64,000 nucleotides of DNA from Methylorubrum aminovorans (GCF_022179725.1 NZ_BPRC01000006.1:1-64000), one strand, 5' to 3'. Positions 29,791 through 40,337 are shown, numbered from the stretch's first letter. Notes: generated from the letters alone by a model not told the origin. Translations and numbers: made by a program.

Positions 29791-30252
29791 TCAGGTTAGT
29801 TCCCCGCCGCGGTACCGCGCGAACGTCGACCGACCGTCCTTCCCAAACAGGACGACGTCGTAGGTATCAGGCTGCATGTCCTCGACCTCCATGCCGGGCG
29901 AACCGACCGGCATGCCTGGCACGGCCAGACCCATTCCCTCGGGTCGCTCCGCGAGGAGCCGCTTGATCGCCCCGGCCGGGACGTGCCCCTCGATCACGTA
30001 GCCGCCGACCTGGGCGGTGTGGCAGGAGGCAAGCTCGCGAGGCACCCCCAGGCGGATCTTGAGCGGGTTCACCGGGCCCTCGGTCACGGTGACGGTGAAG
30101 CCGGCCTCGCGCAGGTGGGTGACCCATCTCTCGCAGCAGCCGCAGCTCGGGTCCTTGGTCACCGCGACCATCGGCGGCCCCTCCGCCAAGGCGCCCCGTC
30201 CAAGCATCAGCCCCACCGCCAAACCCACGAGCACGGTACGTCTGGATGGCAT
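29791..30252 (-). CDS. DUF411-family periplasmic metal-binding protein
   Basis: A 153-aa protein. The twin-arginine-like signal SRRTVLVGLAVGLMLGRGALA is followed by the DUF411 pattern: VTKDPSCGCCERWVTHLREAGF, ELASCHTAQVGGYVIEGHVP and AVPGMPVGSPGME. DUF411 proteins accompany copper/silver efflux. The ATG of MPSRR at 30252 is preferred over the ATG at 30273 because GAGGAG lies 7 bases before it. It follows the CusA-like gene by 34 bases and is probably the last gene of that operon. Confidence 0.88.
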   Translation of the reverse strand: MPSRRTVLVGLAVGLMLGRGALAEGPPMVAVTKDPSCGCCERWVTHLREAGFTVTVTEGPVNPLKIRLGVPRELASCHTAQVGGYVIEGHVPAGAIKRLLAERPEGMGLAVPGMPVGSPGMEVEDMQPDTYDVVLFGKDGRSTFARYRGGELT

Positions 30253-30286
30253 CGCATCGCTCCTCATCGTCATCTACCGTTCGCTC

Positions 30287-33200
30287 TCACTCGGCCGCCT
30301 GCGGCAGCCGCATCGCCTCACCATCCGTCCCCTCGCGGACCGCGCCGGCCGGGGGCAGGCCCCGCCCCTTCACCAGGGCGTAGACCGCCGGGATGACCAC
30401 CAGGGTCAGCACGGTCGAGGAGACCATCCCGCCGATCATCGGCACCGCGATGCGCTGCATGACCTCGGAGCCTGAACCGGTACTCCAGAGGATGGGCAGC
30501 AGGCCCGCCATGATGGCGACGACCGTCATCATCTTGGGCCGGACCCGCTCGACCGCGCCGACCATGATGGCCCGGCGCAGGTCCGGGCGCGCGAGCGGGC
30601 GTCCCTCGCGCTCGCACTGGGCGCGGACCTCGTCGAGGGCGTGGTCGAGGTAGACCAGCATGATCACCCCGGTCTCGGCAGCGACGCCAGCCAGGGCGAT
30701 GAAGCCGACCGCCACAGCGACCGACAGGTTGAAGCCCATCCACCAGAGCAGCCACACCCCGCCGACCAGGGCAAAAGGCAGCGACAGCATCACGATGAGT
30801 GTCTCGGTCAGGCGCCGGAAGTTCAGGTAGAGCAGCAGGAACACGATCAGCAGCGTCAGCGGCACCACGACCGCGAGGCGCGCCTCCGCACGCTCCAGGT
30901 ACTCGTACTGTCCGCTCCACTGCAGGGTCGTGCCCTGGGGAAGCCGCACCGCGTCTGCCACCGCCTTGCGCGCCTCGGCGACGTAGCCGCCGAGGTCTCG
31001 CCCGGCGATGTCGACGAAGAGGTAGACCGCGAGATGCCCGTTCTCGGTGCGGATCGAGGTCGGCCCTCGGGTGAGCTCGACCTTCGCCACCTCACCGAGC
31101 GGCACCGTGCCGCCGGTCGGCAGCGGCACCTGGACCTCTGTCGCGATGGCCCTTGGGTCCGAGCGGAAGGCGCGCGGGTAGCGCACATTGACGGTGTAGC
31201 GCTCGCGGCCCTCGACCGTGTTCGTCACGGACTGCCCACCCAGGGCCGTCGCGACGACGTCCTGCACGTCCCCGACCATCAGGCCGTAGCGCCCGAGCGC
31301 TTCGCGGTCCGGCGTGATGTCGAGGAAGTAGCCCCCGATGACCCGCTCGGCATAGGCGCTCGACGTGCCCGGCACGGCCCGCACCACCGTCTCCACCTGG
31401 CGGGCGACCCCCTCCATCGCCCTGAGGTTGGTGCCCAGCACCTTCACGCCCACCGGGGTGCGGATGCCCGTCGAGAGCATGTCGATGCGCGCGCGGATCG
31501 GCTGCGTCCAGGCATTCGACACACCCGGGAACTGCAGGGCCGCGTCCATCTCCGCCTTGAGGCTCGCGAGCGTCACGCCCGGGCGCCACTCCGCCTTCGG
31601 CTTCAAGGCGATGACCGTCTCGAACATCTCCATCGGCGCGGGGTCGGTGGCCGTGTTGGCGCGCCCAGCCTTGCCGTAGACCGAGGCCACCTCGGGGAAG
31701 CTCTTGATGATGCGGTCCTGGGTGGCGAGGAGCTCGCCGGCCTTGGTCACCGAGATGCCCGGCAGGGTCGTCGGCATGTAGAGCAGCGTGCCTTCGTCGA
31801 GCTCCGGCATGAACTCGGATCCGAGTTGCCGGGCCGGCCAAGCGGTCGCGGCCAGTACGCCGACGGCGAGCAGGATGGTGAGGAGTCGGGCTCGCAGAAC
31901 GCCGGCGATGAGAGGCAGGTACAGCCAGATGAGGAGCCGGTTCAGCGGGTTGCGGTGCTCCGGGACGATGCGCCCGCGCACGAACAGCACCATCAGGGCC
32001 GGCACCAGCGTGACCGAGAGGAGCGCCGCCGCCGCCATGGCGAAGGTCTTGGTGAAGGCGAGCGGCCCGAACAGCCGTCCCTCCTGGCTCTCCAGGGTGA
32101 AGATCGGCAGGAAGCTCATCGTGATGACGAGGAGCGAGAAGAACAGGGACGGCCCGACCTCCGCAGCGGCCTCGACGAGGACCTCGACCCGCGGCTTGCC
32201 CGGGGGCGCCCGCTCCAGGTGCTTGTGGGCGTTCTCGATCATCACGATGGCGGCGTCGACCATGGTGCCGACCGCGATGGCGATGCCGCCCAGGCTCATG
32301 ATGTTGGCGCCGATTCCGAGCGCCCTCATGCCGGCGAAGGCCATCAGGATGCCGACCGGCAGCATCAGGATGGCCACGAGCGCGCTGCGCACGTGCAGCA
32401 GGAACACGATGCAGACGAGAGAGACGACGATGCTCTCCTCGACCAGCGTGTGGCGCAGGGTGTCGATGGCCGCGTCGATGAGCTGCGAGCGGTCGTAGAC
32501 CGGCAGGATCTCGGTGCCGGCCGGCAGGCTTTTCGCGACCTCTGCGAGCTTCGCCTTGACGCCCTCGATGACGTTGAGTGCGTTGGCGCCGAAGCGCTGC
32601 AGGACGATGCCGCCGGCGACCTCGCCCTCGCCGTTCATCTCGGTGATGCCGCGGCGCTCGTCCGGCCCGAGCTCGACCCGGGCGACGTCCCGGAGCCGCA
32701 GCGGCGTGCCGCCCACGGTCTTGAGCACGATGTTCTCGATATCGGCGACGCTCTTCAGGTAACCGCGCCCGCGCACCATGAACTCGAACTCGGACAGCTC
32801 GACCGTGCGCCCGCCGACGTCGGCGTTGCTCGACCGGATGGCGTCCCGGAGCTTGTTGAGGCTGATGCCCTGCGCGCGCAGCCGGTTCGGGTCCACGACG
32901 ACGTTGTACTGCTTCACGAACCCGCCGACGCCCGCGACCTCGGCCACGCCCTCCGCGCGCGAGGCCCCGAACCGGATGACCCAATCCTGCAGCGACCGAA
33001 GCTCGGCGAGCGTCCGTTCCTTCGCGACGACGACGTACTGGTAGACCCAGCCCACACCGGTCGCGTCGGGTCCGAGGGTCGGCGTCACGCCGACCGGCAG
33101 GCGGCTCGCCGCACCGTTGAGGAACTCCAGCACGCGCGAGCGCGCCCAGTACGGGTCGGTGCCGTCCTCGAAGATGACGTAGACGAAGGACACCCCGAAG

Positions 33201-33460
33201 AACGAGAAGCCGCGCACCACCTTCGCCTTCGGAACCGTCAGCATGGCGGTCGTGAGGGGGAAGGTGACGACGTCCTCGACGGTCGTCGGACTTTGCCCGG
33301 GGTATTCGGTGTAGACGATGGCCTGCACGTCCGAGAGGTCGGGGATGGCGTCGAGCGGCAGGGTCTTGAGCGCCAGGACGCCGGTCGCCACCGCGAACAC
33401 GGTCCCGATCAGCACCAGGACGAGGTTGCGGGCCGACCAGCCGATCAGGCGGGCGATCAC
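30287..33460 (-). CDS. cusA: CusA-type Cu(I)/Ag(I) RND efflux pump
   Basis: A 1057-aa HME-RND pump. The N-terminus (MIARLIGWSARNLVLVLIGT, LPLDAIPDLSDVQ, EYPGQSP) and the pore region (GTMVDAAIVMIENAHKHLE) are CusA-like and more distant from the two other pumps in this window. The GTG start overlaps the CusB stop (GTGA), giving coupled translation. Met residues in the periplasmic part are plausible metal ligands, but I did not align them. With CusB, the YtkA-like protein, DUF411 and a Met/Cys-rich exported protein it forms a complete copper/silver detoxification operon lacking only an outer-membrane channel. Confidence 0.93.
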   Translation of the reverse strand: MIARLIGWSARNLVLVLIGTVFAVATGVLALKTLPLDAIPDLSDVQAIVYTEYPGQSPTTVEDVVTFPLTTAMLTVPKAKVVRGFSFFGVSFVYVIFEDGTDPYWARSRVLEFLNGAASRLPVGVTPTLGPDATGVGWVYQYVVVAKERTLAELRSLQDWVIRFGASRAEGVAEVAGVGGFVKQYNVVVDPNRLRAQGISLNKLRDAIRSSNADVGGRTVELSEFEFMVRGRGYLKSVADIENIVLKTVGGTPLRLRDVARVELGPDERRGITEMNGEGEVAGGIVLQRFGANALNVIEGVKAKLAEVAKSLPAGTEILPVYDRSQLIDAAIDTLRHTLVEESIVVSLVCIVFLLHVRSALVAILMLPVGILMAFAGMRALGIGANIMSLGGIAIAVGTMVDAAIVMIENAHKHLERAPPGKPRVEVLVEAAAEVGPSLFFSLLVITMSFLPIFTLESQEGRLFGPLAFTKTFAMAAAALLSVTLVPALMVLFVRGRIVPEHRNPLNRLLIWLYLPLIAGVLRARLLTILLAVGVLAATAWPARQLGSEFMPELDEGTLLYMPTTLPGISVTKAGELLATQDRIIKSFPEVASVYGKAGRANTATDPAPMEMFETVIALKPKAEWRPGVTLASLKAEMDAALQFPGVSNAWTQPIRARIDMLSTGIRTPVGVKVLGTNLRAMEGVARQVETVVRAVPGTSSAYAERVIGGYFLDITPDREALGRYGLMVGDVQDVVATALGGQSVTNTVEGRERYTVNVRYPRAFRSDPRAIATEVQVPLPTGGTVPLGEVAKVELTRGPTSIRTENGHLAVYLFVDIAGRDLGGYVAEARKAVADAVRLPQGTTLQWSGQYEYLERAEARLAVVVPLTLLIVFLLLYLNFRRLTETLIVMLSLPFALVGGVWLLWWMGFNLSVAVAVGFIALAGVAAETGVIMLVYLDHALDEVRAQCEREGRPLARPDLRRAIMVGAVERVRPKMMTVVAIMAGLLPILWSTGSGSEVMQRIAVPMIGGMVSSTVLTLVVIPAVYALVKGRGLPPAGAVREGTDGEAMRLPQAAE

Positions 33461-34941
33461 GGCGTGCCTCCCGCGCTCGCCGCCTGCTGGTCATCCTTGG
33501 GCGCGGTCATGCCCTGCAGCGCCGCCTTCAGGTTGCTCTCGGCGTCAATCAGGAAGTTCGCCGCGGTAACCACGCGGTCACCGGCCGTGACCCCCTCGCG
33601 GATCTCGACGTAGCCCCGGCCGCGGAGGCCGACCGTCACCGGCTTCGGCTCGAAGCGCCCCTCGCCGTGGTCGAGCAGCACGACCTGGCGCTCGCCGGTG
33701 TCGATGACCGCGTCGTCGGGCACCGCCACCACTGGCTTGGCGTCGCCTGTCGCGATCTCGACGTCCGCGTACATCGACGGGCGCAGGGCGCCGTCGGGGT
33801 TCGGCAGCTCGACGCGCAGGCGGGCGGTCCGGGTCTCCATGTTGAGGTGGGGGTAGATCCGGGTCACCGTCCCGGTGAAGGTCCGGTCCGGGAAGGCCCG
33901 CACCCGCACCGTCGCCCTCTGTCCCTCCGCCACCCCGGCGAGGTCGCGCTCGGTCACGTCGGCCAGCACCCAGACGCGCGTGTGGTCGACGATGCGGAAC
34001 AGGACGTCACCGGACTTGGCCTTCATCCCGTCCGAGACGTTGCGCTCGACCACGACGCCGTCCCGGGGCGAGGACCAGGTGATGGAGGGTGGTACCTTAT
34101 GGGTGCGCTCGATCTCGTCGATGACCTCCGGCGGGATGGCAAGGTTCTCCAGCCGCCGGCGGCCCCCCTCGTAGCCGATGGAGGTCAGGTACTGGGCCGC
34201 GACCGCATTGATCTCGGGCGCGAACAGGCGCAGCAGCGGCTGCCCCTTGTGGACGTGGTCGCCGGTGGTGACCGGCTCGACCTTCTCGATGAAGGCGTCC
34301 GTGCGCATGGCGATGACGGAGATGCGGCGCTCGTCCTCCTCGACGCTGCCCGGCGCCCGCACCGGCAGAGACAGGACGCGGCGCTCCGCGAGCTCGGTCC
34401 GCACGCCCGTGCGCTGGACCTTGCCCGGCGCCACCTTCACGACGCCGCCCTCGTCCTCGCCCGCGTAGACGGGGATGTAGTCCATCCCCATCGAATCCTT
34501 CTTCGGCACAGGCGAGGTGTCGGCCAAGCCCATCGGGTTGCGGTAGTACAGCACTTGCCGGGCGTCGGACGTCGCCGCACCCTGCCCCGAAATGCCGTTC
34601 GCGGCCCTGTCGGCGGGCATGGCCTCGCCGTCCTCCGGGTCATCGAATCGCACGTCCTCGCTGGCACGCACGGCCCGGAAGACGCGCCCGTCGGCGGTCA
34701 GCATCGGCGCGAGCGAGTAGGCCGGCTTCCCGTCCGGGTCCCGATAGTAGACGACCGGCCCGGTCGCCTTCGCGGGGGACGGGGTGACCGGAGCCGGCTC
34801 GCCGGGGGGGCGGTGGGCGAGCCGGCTCCGCGCGCGCTCGACGAGCGCCGGCACGGGATTGCCACCGTGCCCGGCGACGTAGCCGGCGCTCCCTGCCACC
34901 AGCGCGGCGAGGGCACCGGCCGTCCAGCCCGCCCGGCTCAT
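33457..34941 (-). CDS. cusB: CusB-type RND periplasmic adaptor
   Basis: A 494-aa adaptor with an N-terminal anchor, a heavy-metal-binding module (LYYRNPMGLADTSPVPKKDS, GMDYIPVY; residues about 130-158) typical of CusB, and the HlyD core (VEEDERRISVIAMRTDAFIE, SPRDGVVVERNVSDG, VWVLADVTERDL). A second partial copy of the metal module (VYYRDPDGKPAYSLAPM) precedes the first. It starts by an ATGA overlap with the FixH/YtkA-like gene and ends overlapping cusA. Confidence 0.92.
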   Translation of the reverse strand: MSRAGWTAGALAALVAGSAGYVAGHGGNPVPALVERARSRLAHRPPGEPAPVTPSPAKATGPVVYYRDPDGKPAYSLAPMLTADGRVFRAVRASEDVRFDDPEDGEAMPADRAANGISGQGAATSDARQVLYYRNPMGLADTSPVPKKDSMGMDYIPVYAGEDEGGVVKVAPGKVQRTGVRTELAERRVLSLPVRAPGSVEEDERRISVIAMRTDAFIEKVEPVTTGDHVHKGQPLLRLFAPEINAVAAQYLTSIGYEGGRRRLENLAIPPEVIDEIERTHKVPPSITWSSPRDGVVVERNVSDGMKAKSGDVLFRIVDHTRVWVLADVTERDLAGVAEGQRATVRVRAFPDRTFTGTVTRIYPHLNMETRTARLRVELPNPDGALRPSMYADVEIATGDAKPVVAVPDDAVIDTGERQVVLLDHGEGRFEPKPVTVGLRGRGYVEIREGVTAGDRVVTAANFLIDAESNLKAALQGMTAPKDDQQAASAGGTP

Positions 34942-35333
34942 TTGACGGCCTGGAAGACGAGCTTGTTCTCGACTGTGCCCGTCTCGCCCTGGACCTTGGC
35001 CCCGAGCGACAGGCGCCAGCCTCCCGCCATCGAGAGCTTCGCCCTGAAGCGGTAGACGCCCGGCTCGGTCGAGGGGACCTGCTCGATCTTCGAGACCATC
35101 TCCTCCATGCTGTCGGGGGCCATGTCGATGCGCTTGGCGAAGATCACGGCGTCGGTCACCGGCTTGCCGGTGCGCCTGTCGACGAGGCGGACGGACAGGA
35201 CGGCCTCGCCGACCTTCGCCTCACGCTGCACGAGCTCGAACGCGTAGTCCTTGATGTCGGCGACGGCTGGCCCCGTCAGGGCGGCAGCGAACAGCGCAGC
35301 CCAGAGGGCGCGCGAGAAGGATTTCCGGGTCAC
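34938..35333 (-). CDS. FixH/YtkA-like exported protein in cus operon
   Basis: A 131-aa protein with a signal peptide (SFSRALWAALFAAALTGPAVA) and an Ig-like body (YAFELVQREAKVGEAVLSVR, VTDAVIFAKRIDMAPDSMEE, VYRFRAKLSMAGGWRLSLGA), the FixH/YtkA-like fold seen beside Cus pumps. The GTG start at 35333 is selected because GGAG lies about 9 bases upstream and because it yields a signal peptide; the frame is open upstream to 35495. It overlaps the CusB start by 4 bases. Confidence 0.82.
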   Translation of the reverse strand: MTRKSFSRALWAALFAAALTGPAVADIKDYAFELVQREAKVGEAVLSVRLVDRRTGKPVTDAVIFAKRIDMAPDSMEEMVSKIEQVPSTEPGVYRFRAKLSMAGGWRLSLGAKVQGETGTVENKLVFQAVK

Positions 35334-35413
35334 GTTTGTCGTCTCCTGAATGCGATGGATGGCCACGCGCGGACGCGCGTCACCGTGCCGGCGCAGGCGC
35401 CGGCGGCATCGGG

Positions 35414-35833
35414 TCAGGCTCTGGGAGGCTCTGGCGGCGGGGGGCCGTGCACGCTGGCGAACGAGGCCGCTTCGGGCCAAGCCGGCGCGGCGCACGTCGC
35501 CCCCGGCCTCGGGATGGGGACCGCGGTCGGCAGGAGCGAGGCGACGCCGGCGTTACAGAGCGCCTTTAGGGGGCAACCCGCCTTGGCGCAGTCCGGGTTC
35601 AGTGGCTTCTCGGGCGGGCAGCAGCGCATGTCGTCCATGGCCATGCCGGCCATGTCGGTCCCTCCCATCGCTTCATGGCCCATGCCGGGCATGGCCTCGC
35701 GGGACCCTTGCGCCTGCGCCGTCATGGAGGCGCGCATGCCCACGGCGGCCGCGGAAGCGGTCACCGGCGTCAGGGCGAGGCTGACAACCGCCATGAGCGG
35801 GAGCAGCCGCCGAAGGGCGAGCCAAAACGTCAC
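35414..35833 (-). CDS. Met/Cys-rich exported protein with PEPPRA C-terminus
   Basis: A 139-aa protein if it starts at GTG 35833 (an ATG at 35938 is possible but would put the signal peptide inside). Signal: RRLLPLMAVVSLALTPVTA. The mature chain has a Met-rich stretch (MPGMGHEAMGGTDMAGMAMD) and a Cys cluster (MRCCPPEKPLNPDCAKAGCP), and it ends PPPPEPPRA. The Met and Cys clusters predict copper or silver binding in the periplasm. It heads the cus operon. The terminus resembles those of 19258 and 58753. Confidence 0.65.
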   Translation of the reverse strand: MTFWLALRRLLPLMAVVSLALTPVTASAAAVGMRASMTAQAQGSREAMPGMGHEAMGGTDMAGMAMDDMRCCPPEKPLNPDCAKAGCPLKALCNAGVASLLPTAVPIPRPGATCAAPAWPEAASFASVHGPPPPEPPRA

Positions 35834-35981
35834 GAATCGAGGATGCCAGTTTTCAGGGCGCGCATGAAGCCTCCCGGTTTCCCGCGCGCAGCGACCTGCA
35901 GGTGGCCTGGATAAGGCTTTCCACGGTGGGAAGGTCAAGCCCAGGATGGCAGCCTGACTTACGGTCGTCCCGGGTCAGGCC

Positions 35982-38900
35982 CTAGGGAACCAGGCGTCGC
36001 CCGAGCGGCCCTGCATCCGACGCCTCGATCATGGAGCGGATGCGGGCAGACATCGTGTCGACGGCGAAGGGCTTGGTCAGGACCGCCATGCCCGGTGCGA
36101 GATGGCCGTTCCCGAGAATGGAATTCTCGGCGTATCCGGTGATGAACAGCACCTTGAGGTCGGGACGGGTGACGCGGCCGGCATCGGCCATCTGCCGGCC
36201 GTTCATGCCGCCTGGCAGCCCCACGTCCGTCACCAGAAGGTCGATACGGACGTCCGACTGCAGCACCTTGAGGCCCGCGGCGCTGTCGGCGGCCTCGATG
36301 GCGGTGTAGCCGAGATCCTCCAGGATGTCGTTGACCAGCATGCGGACCGTCGGCTCGTCGTCCACGACGAGGACGGTCTCGCCCTGCTCGGAGCGGGGTA
36401 GCGTCGTCGCGACTTCGTCACCCGTGTCCTCGGCGATCTCGCCGTAGTGGCGCGGAAGGTAGACGCACACGGTCGTGCCCCTGCCGACTTCCGAGTAGAT
36501 ACGCACCTGCCCGCCGGACTGCTGGGCGAAGCCGTAGATCATCGAGAGGCCGAGTCCAGTGCCCTCGCCCAGCGGCTTGGTGGTGAAGAACGGCTCGAAC
36601 ACCCGCGCGACGACGTCCGGCGGCATGCCGGTACCGGTGTCGGTGACGCAGAGGGAGAGGTACTGCCCCTCGGGCATGTCATGCTGGCGTGCGGCCCGCT
36701 CGTCGAGCCATTTGTTGGCGGTCTCGACCGTGATGCGCCCGCCGTCCGGCATCGCGTCACGCGCGTTGATGCACAGGTTGAGCAGCGCGTTCTCAAGCTG
36801 CGGTGGGTCCACCAGCGCAGGCCACAGCCCGGATGCGCCGACGACCTCCACGGGAATGGCCGGGCCGACCGTACGCTGGATCAATTCCTGCATGCCGGAG
36901 ACGAGGCGGTTCACGTCGGTGGGCTTGGGGGCCAGGGTCTGGCGGCGCGAGAAGGCGAGCAGGCGGTGGGTCAGGGCGGCCGCGCGCTTCGAGGCGCCCT
37001 GCGCGGCCGCCATGTAGCGGTCGACATCGCTGAGCCGTCCCTGTTGCATCCGGGTCTGCATCAGTTCCAGCGAGCCGGAGATGCCGGCGAGCAGGTTGTT
37101 GAAGTCGTGCGCCAAGCCGCCGGTCAACTGTCCGACCGCCTCCATCTTCTGCGATTGCCTCAGGGCTTCCTGAGCCGCCGCGAGTTCCGCCTCGCGCGCC
37201 TTCGCCACGCTCAGGTCGCGACCGACGGCGATGAAGTGCAGCCCGTCCGGCTCGGGCGCCACGGTCCATTCGATGGACTTCCACGACCCGTCGCTCGCGG
37301 CGATGCGGTTCTCGAACCGGGTTGGCCGCTTCGTGTCGCCCATCCGGACGAGGGCCGCAAGCGTCTGGTCCGTGTCGTCGGGATGCATGAAGGTCGCGTA
37401 GGGCCGCGACAGGAGCTCGGCCTCGGACCAGCCTAGCACCTGGGTCCAGGCAGGACTCACCGCCGACATCGTCCCCTGGTAGTTGGCGCGGGCCAGCATG
37501 TCCTCGGACAGGTTCCAGAGCCGGTCGCGCTCGGCGGTACGCTCGGCGAGGGTCGCGGCATGCTCCCTCTCCTCCGTCACGTCCCGCGCGCTGCAGTAGA
37601 ATTGCCCGCCCTCGGGGACCGCGACCCAGGCTAGCCAGCGGTACCCACCGGCGGTGGTGCGGCAGCGGTTCTCGAAGCGGAGGACCGCCTCCCCGGCCCG
37701 TAGCCGATCCAGCGCGGCGTGGGTGGCCCTGACGTCGTCGGGGTGGACCAGCTCGACGAAGGGGATGCGTGCGGCCTCCGCATCGCTCCAGCCCAGCAGC
37801 GACTTCCAGGCCGGGTTGGTCCGGACGAAGAATCCGGCGTCGTCGGCGATGCCCAGGAGGTCCGTGGAGACCTGCCAAGTCCGGCTCAACTCGCGTGACC
37901 GTTCGGCGACCTGCCGTTCGAGGTCGGCGTTGAGGTCGCGCAAGGCCGTCTCGACACGGCTCCGCTCAACCGCGATGCGGGTCCTGCCCGCGACTTCCCG
38001 GATGAAGGCCAGGTCGTCCGGCGCCCAGTCCCGCACCTCGGCATGGTTGACGAAGAGGGCGGCCACGAGCCGACCCTGTTCGAGCACCGGCACGTTGACG
38101 AAGGCGTGCGCGCCGCGCCCCTTCGAGGCCTCCGCCGCGCCCGCCGTCCTATCGTCGCGCTCGACGTCCGCGATGCTGACGAACTCGCCGCGCTTCAGGC
38201 TGTCGATGAACGACCCGTAGGTCCGCAGCGGCACGACGCCGGCGAGGGTCTCGACGCCCGGTGCGTTCCAGTCGCGCTCGACGTGGAGCGTCTCGGCGTC
38301 GGGGTCGATGGTGCCGTATCCCACACGGCTGACCGCCAACGTCTCGCCGAGGACCTGCGAGGCCGCGAAAGCGATGTCGTCCGCCCTCGTGAGCTCATTG
38401 AACCGGTCGGTGATCCGCACCAGCGCCTCGCGCCGCGTCTCCGCCCGCGCACGGTCGGTGACGTCCGCGCCCTCGATGAAGATACCCCCGACCGTACCGT
38501 CGACATCCCGGATCGGTTGGTAGACGACGTCGACGAAGCGCTCGTCATGCGGGCCGCCCGGCACCGCCTGCACGGCGTAGCGGATGCCATGGAACGTCTG
38601 CGGCACGCCGCTGTCGTAGACCTGGTCGAGAATTTCCAGGAACCCTTGCTCGACCGCGTCGGGCAGGGCTTCCGCGACCGTCCTGCCTACGACGTCCCGG
38701 TGGCCGACGAGCTTCAGGTAGCGGGGATTGGCCAGTTCGAACCGATGCTCCCTGCCGCGCAGCACGGTCATGAACGTCGGGGTCTGCTCGAAGAGGCTGG
38801 CGAAGCGCTCGCGCTCGGCCGACAGGCGGCGCTCGGCCAGGACCTGCTTGGTGATCTCGGTACAGGCACAGAACAGCCCCGCGACCGTGTTTCTGTCGTC

Positions 38901-39269
38901 CGGGACGGGCGTGTAGGAGAACGAGAAGTGCGTTTCCTCGGGGTAGCCGTTCCTGTGCAAGGTGAGCTGGAGGTCGTCCATGTGCACCGGGTCGCCGGCA
39001 TACACCCGATCCATCAGGACCCCGACCTCGATGCGGACCTCGGGCCAGACATCGAAGAACGGGCGACCGAGGGCATCGGGATGCCGGGCGCCGAGCATGG
39101 GGGCGTAGGCGTCGTTGTAGACGAGCGTACGCTCGGGACCCCAGCACAGGAACATCGGCTGGCGCGAGCTGAGCATCACTCGCAACAGCGTCACGAAGGC
39201 TTGCGGCCACCGGTCCGCCGGCCCGAGGAACGTCGACGCCCAATCGTGGGCGCGCATCCGCGCGCCCAT
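35982..39269 (-). CDS. Multi-PAS/GAF hybrid histidine kinase
   Basis: A 1095-aa cytoplasmic kinase. In order: PAS-like sensor regions (about 1-260), a GAF-like domain (about 270-430), two further PAS domains, HisKA with LTGGLAHDFNNLLAGISG, HATPase_c (DTGTGMPPDVVARVFEPFF, GTGLGLSM), and a receiver domain with TVLVVDDEPTVRMLV and the Asp in LVTDVGLPGGMNG. Start 39269 is chosen because AGGAGGGG sits directly upstream; an ATG at 39308 has a poor site. The ligand is unknown. It belongs to a run of sensory kinases. Confidence 0.9.
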   Translation of the reverse strand: MGARMRAHDWASTFLGPADRWPQAFVTLLRVMLSSRQPMFLCWGPERTLVYNDAYAPMLGARHPDALGRPFFDVWPEVRIEVGVLMDRVYAGDPVHMDDLQLTLHRNGYPEETHFSFSYTPVPDDRNTVAGLFCACTEITKQVLAERRLSAERERFASLFEQTPTFMTVLRGREHRFELANPRYLKLVGHRDVVGRTVAEALPDAVEQGFLEILDQVYDSGVPQTFHGIRYAVQAVPGGPHDERFVDVVYQPIRDVDGTVGGIFIEGADVTDRARAETRREALVRITDRFNELTRADDIAFAASQVLGETLAVSRVGYGTIDPDAETLHVERDWNAPGVETLAGVVPLRTYGSFIDSLKRGEFVSIADVERDDRTAGAAEASKGRGAHAFVNVPVLEQGRLVAALFVNHAEVRDWAPDDLAFIREVAGRTRIAVERSRVETALRDLNADLERQVAERSRELSRTWQVSTDLLGIADDAGFFVRTNPAWKSLLGWSDAEAARIPFVELVHPDDVRATHAALDRLRAGEAVLRFENRCRTTAGGYRWLAWVAVPEGGQFYCSARDVTEEREHAATLAERTAERDRLWNLSEDMLARANYQGTMSAVSPAWTQVLGWSEAELLSRPYATFMHPDDTDQTLAALVRMGDTKRPTRFENRIAASDGSWKSIEWTVAPEPDGLHFIAVGRDLSVAKAREAELAAAQEALRQSQKMEAVGQLTGGLAHDFNNLLAGISGSLELMQTRMQQGRLSDVDRYMAAAQGASKRAAALTHRLLAFSRRQTLAPKPTDVNRLVSGMQELIQRTVGPAIPVEVVGASGLWPALVDPPQLENALLNLCINARDAMPDGGRITVETANKWLDERAARQHDMPEGQYLSLCVTDTGTGMPPDVVARVFEPFFTTKPLGEGTGLGLSMIYGFAQQSGGQVRIYSEVGRGTTVCVYLPRHYGEIAEDTGDEVATTLPRSEQGETVLVVDDEPTVRMLVNDILEDLGYTAIEAADSAAGLKVLQSDVRIDLLVTDVGLPGGMNGRQMADAGRVTRPDLKVLFITGYAENSILGNGHLAPGMAVLTKPFAVDTMSARIRSMIEASDAGPLGRRLVP

Positions 39270-40337
39270 GTTGCCCCCTCCTGCCAGGAAGCCCGGAGCC
39301 TGGGTCATCGGATCAGGCTTGCCCTTGCGCTAGCGGAGACCGTGTCGACCACGGGACCTGACCTACCGTGTGAGCCTCGTGCCGGGCTTTCACGCGCATC
39401 GAAGCGCGGGTGAACTCGCTGGCCGAGGTGTGCTTACTTTGGGTGGCTTGGCTTTTCGACCATCCGGCGACGGGCACGACCAGGGAGGTATGACGCGAGC
39501 GCTTGGCGGGCATGGCAGCGGCTTAACACGTTTGGCTGGTCGGGATGTCTCCCGTTTTGTCCCACCCGGCGTTCCGACGGAGCTTGCGCCGTCCGTCCCC
39601 GACCTATGGCGGCCCCGTCTCGGAACGCGGCAGGCCACTCAGGTCAGGCTCGAACTCCGCAGCTTCGAAGCTCCCTTTCGGGATGCCGCATACGGGCGGC
39701 GACCAGGTGCTGGCGACAGTGCGCCTGGCCGCCCCCCGACGCGTGCTGGAGAACCACCGAGTTGGCGCGCGCTACACTCGTAAGTGCGCGTCGCCCTGGC
39801 GACCGGCCCGGAGGGCGAATTGCCGGCCGATGTCCACCTTCCTCGGCCGGGTGTCCGGTCGCGGACACATCTCGTCGCGGACCCAGCGATCCAGCCACTA
39901 ACGGCGTGGTTACCTCGTTGTTCGAATTGACCGATGCGGTTGCCGCCGGATGGCGGACAGTTGAAGCGGACGGTCGCGGCTGCTCTCCCCCGGGATGCAG
40001 GAGGCCGCCGAGGATCCTGCCTTCATCTTGGACGTGCATGGCAACGTCCCGAACTTCAAGCGAACGGTCCTGAACACCGGAGCCGTGTCCGGCGGACCAA
40101 CCCACCGCAACGGCTCGCGCTCCGGCGGGGGAGAAGGTGCCCGACGGCAAGCCCGCGCACGCGGACAACGACTGGCATGCGCACGGGTACAGGCACGAAA
40201 TGCCCGGCAGGAGATAGGAGTTCTCCGGGCGGCCCGTCCAAGCAGGCGGTGCGGACATGCGGATGCTACCCGAACTCGCGGGTTTTCGCGCCTGGCCGCG
40301 GGCATCGGGTACGCGCCCGCGAAGCCTCCCGCGCACG
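39270..40337. other. About 1 kb without a clear gene
   Basis: The divergent/intergenic region holds only short, mutually overlapping frames of Arg/Ser-rich composition. No tRNA, IS end or repeat array was recognised. It should contain the promoter of the hybrid kinase gene. Confidence 0.5.

Noticed and set aside
30641-33613. 990-aa plus-strand open frame
   Set aside because: Antisense shadow of the CusA-like gene with the same low-complexity composition.
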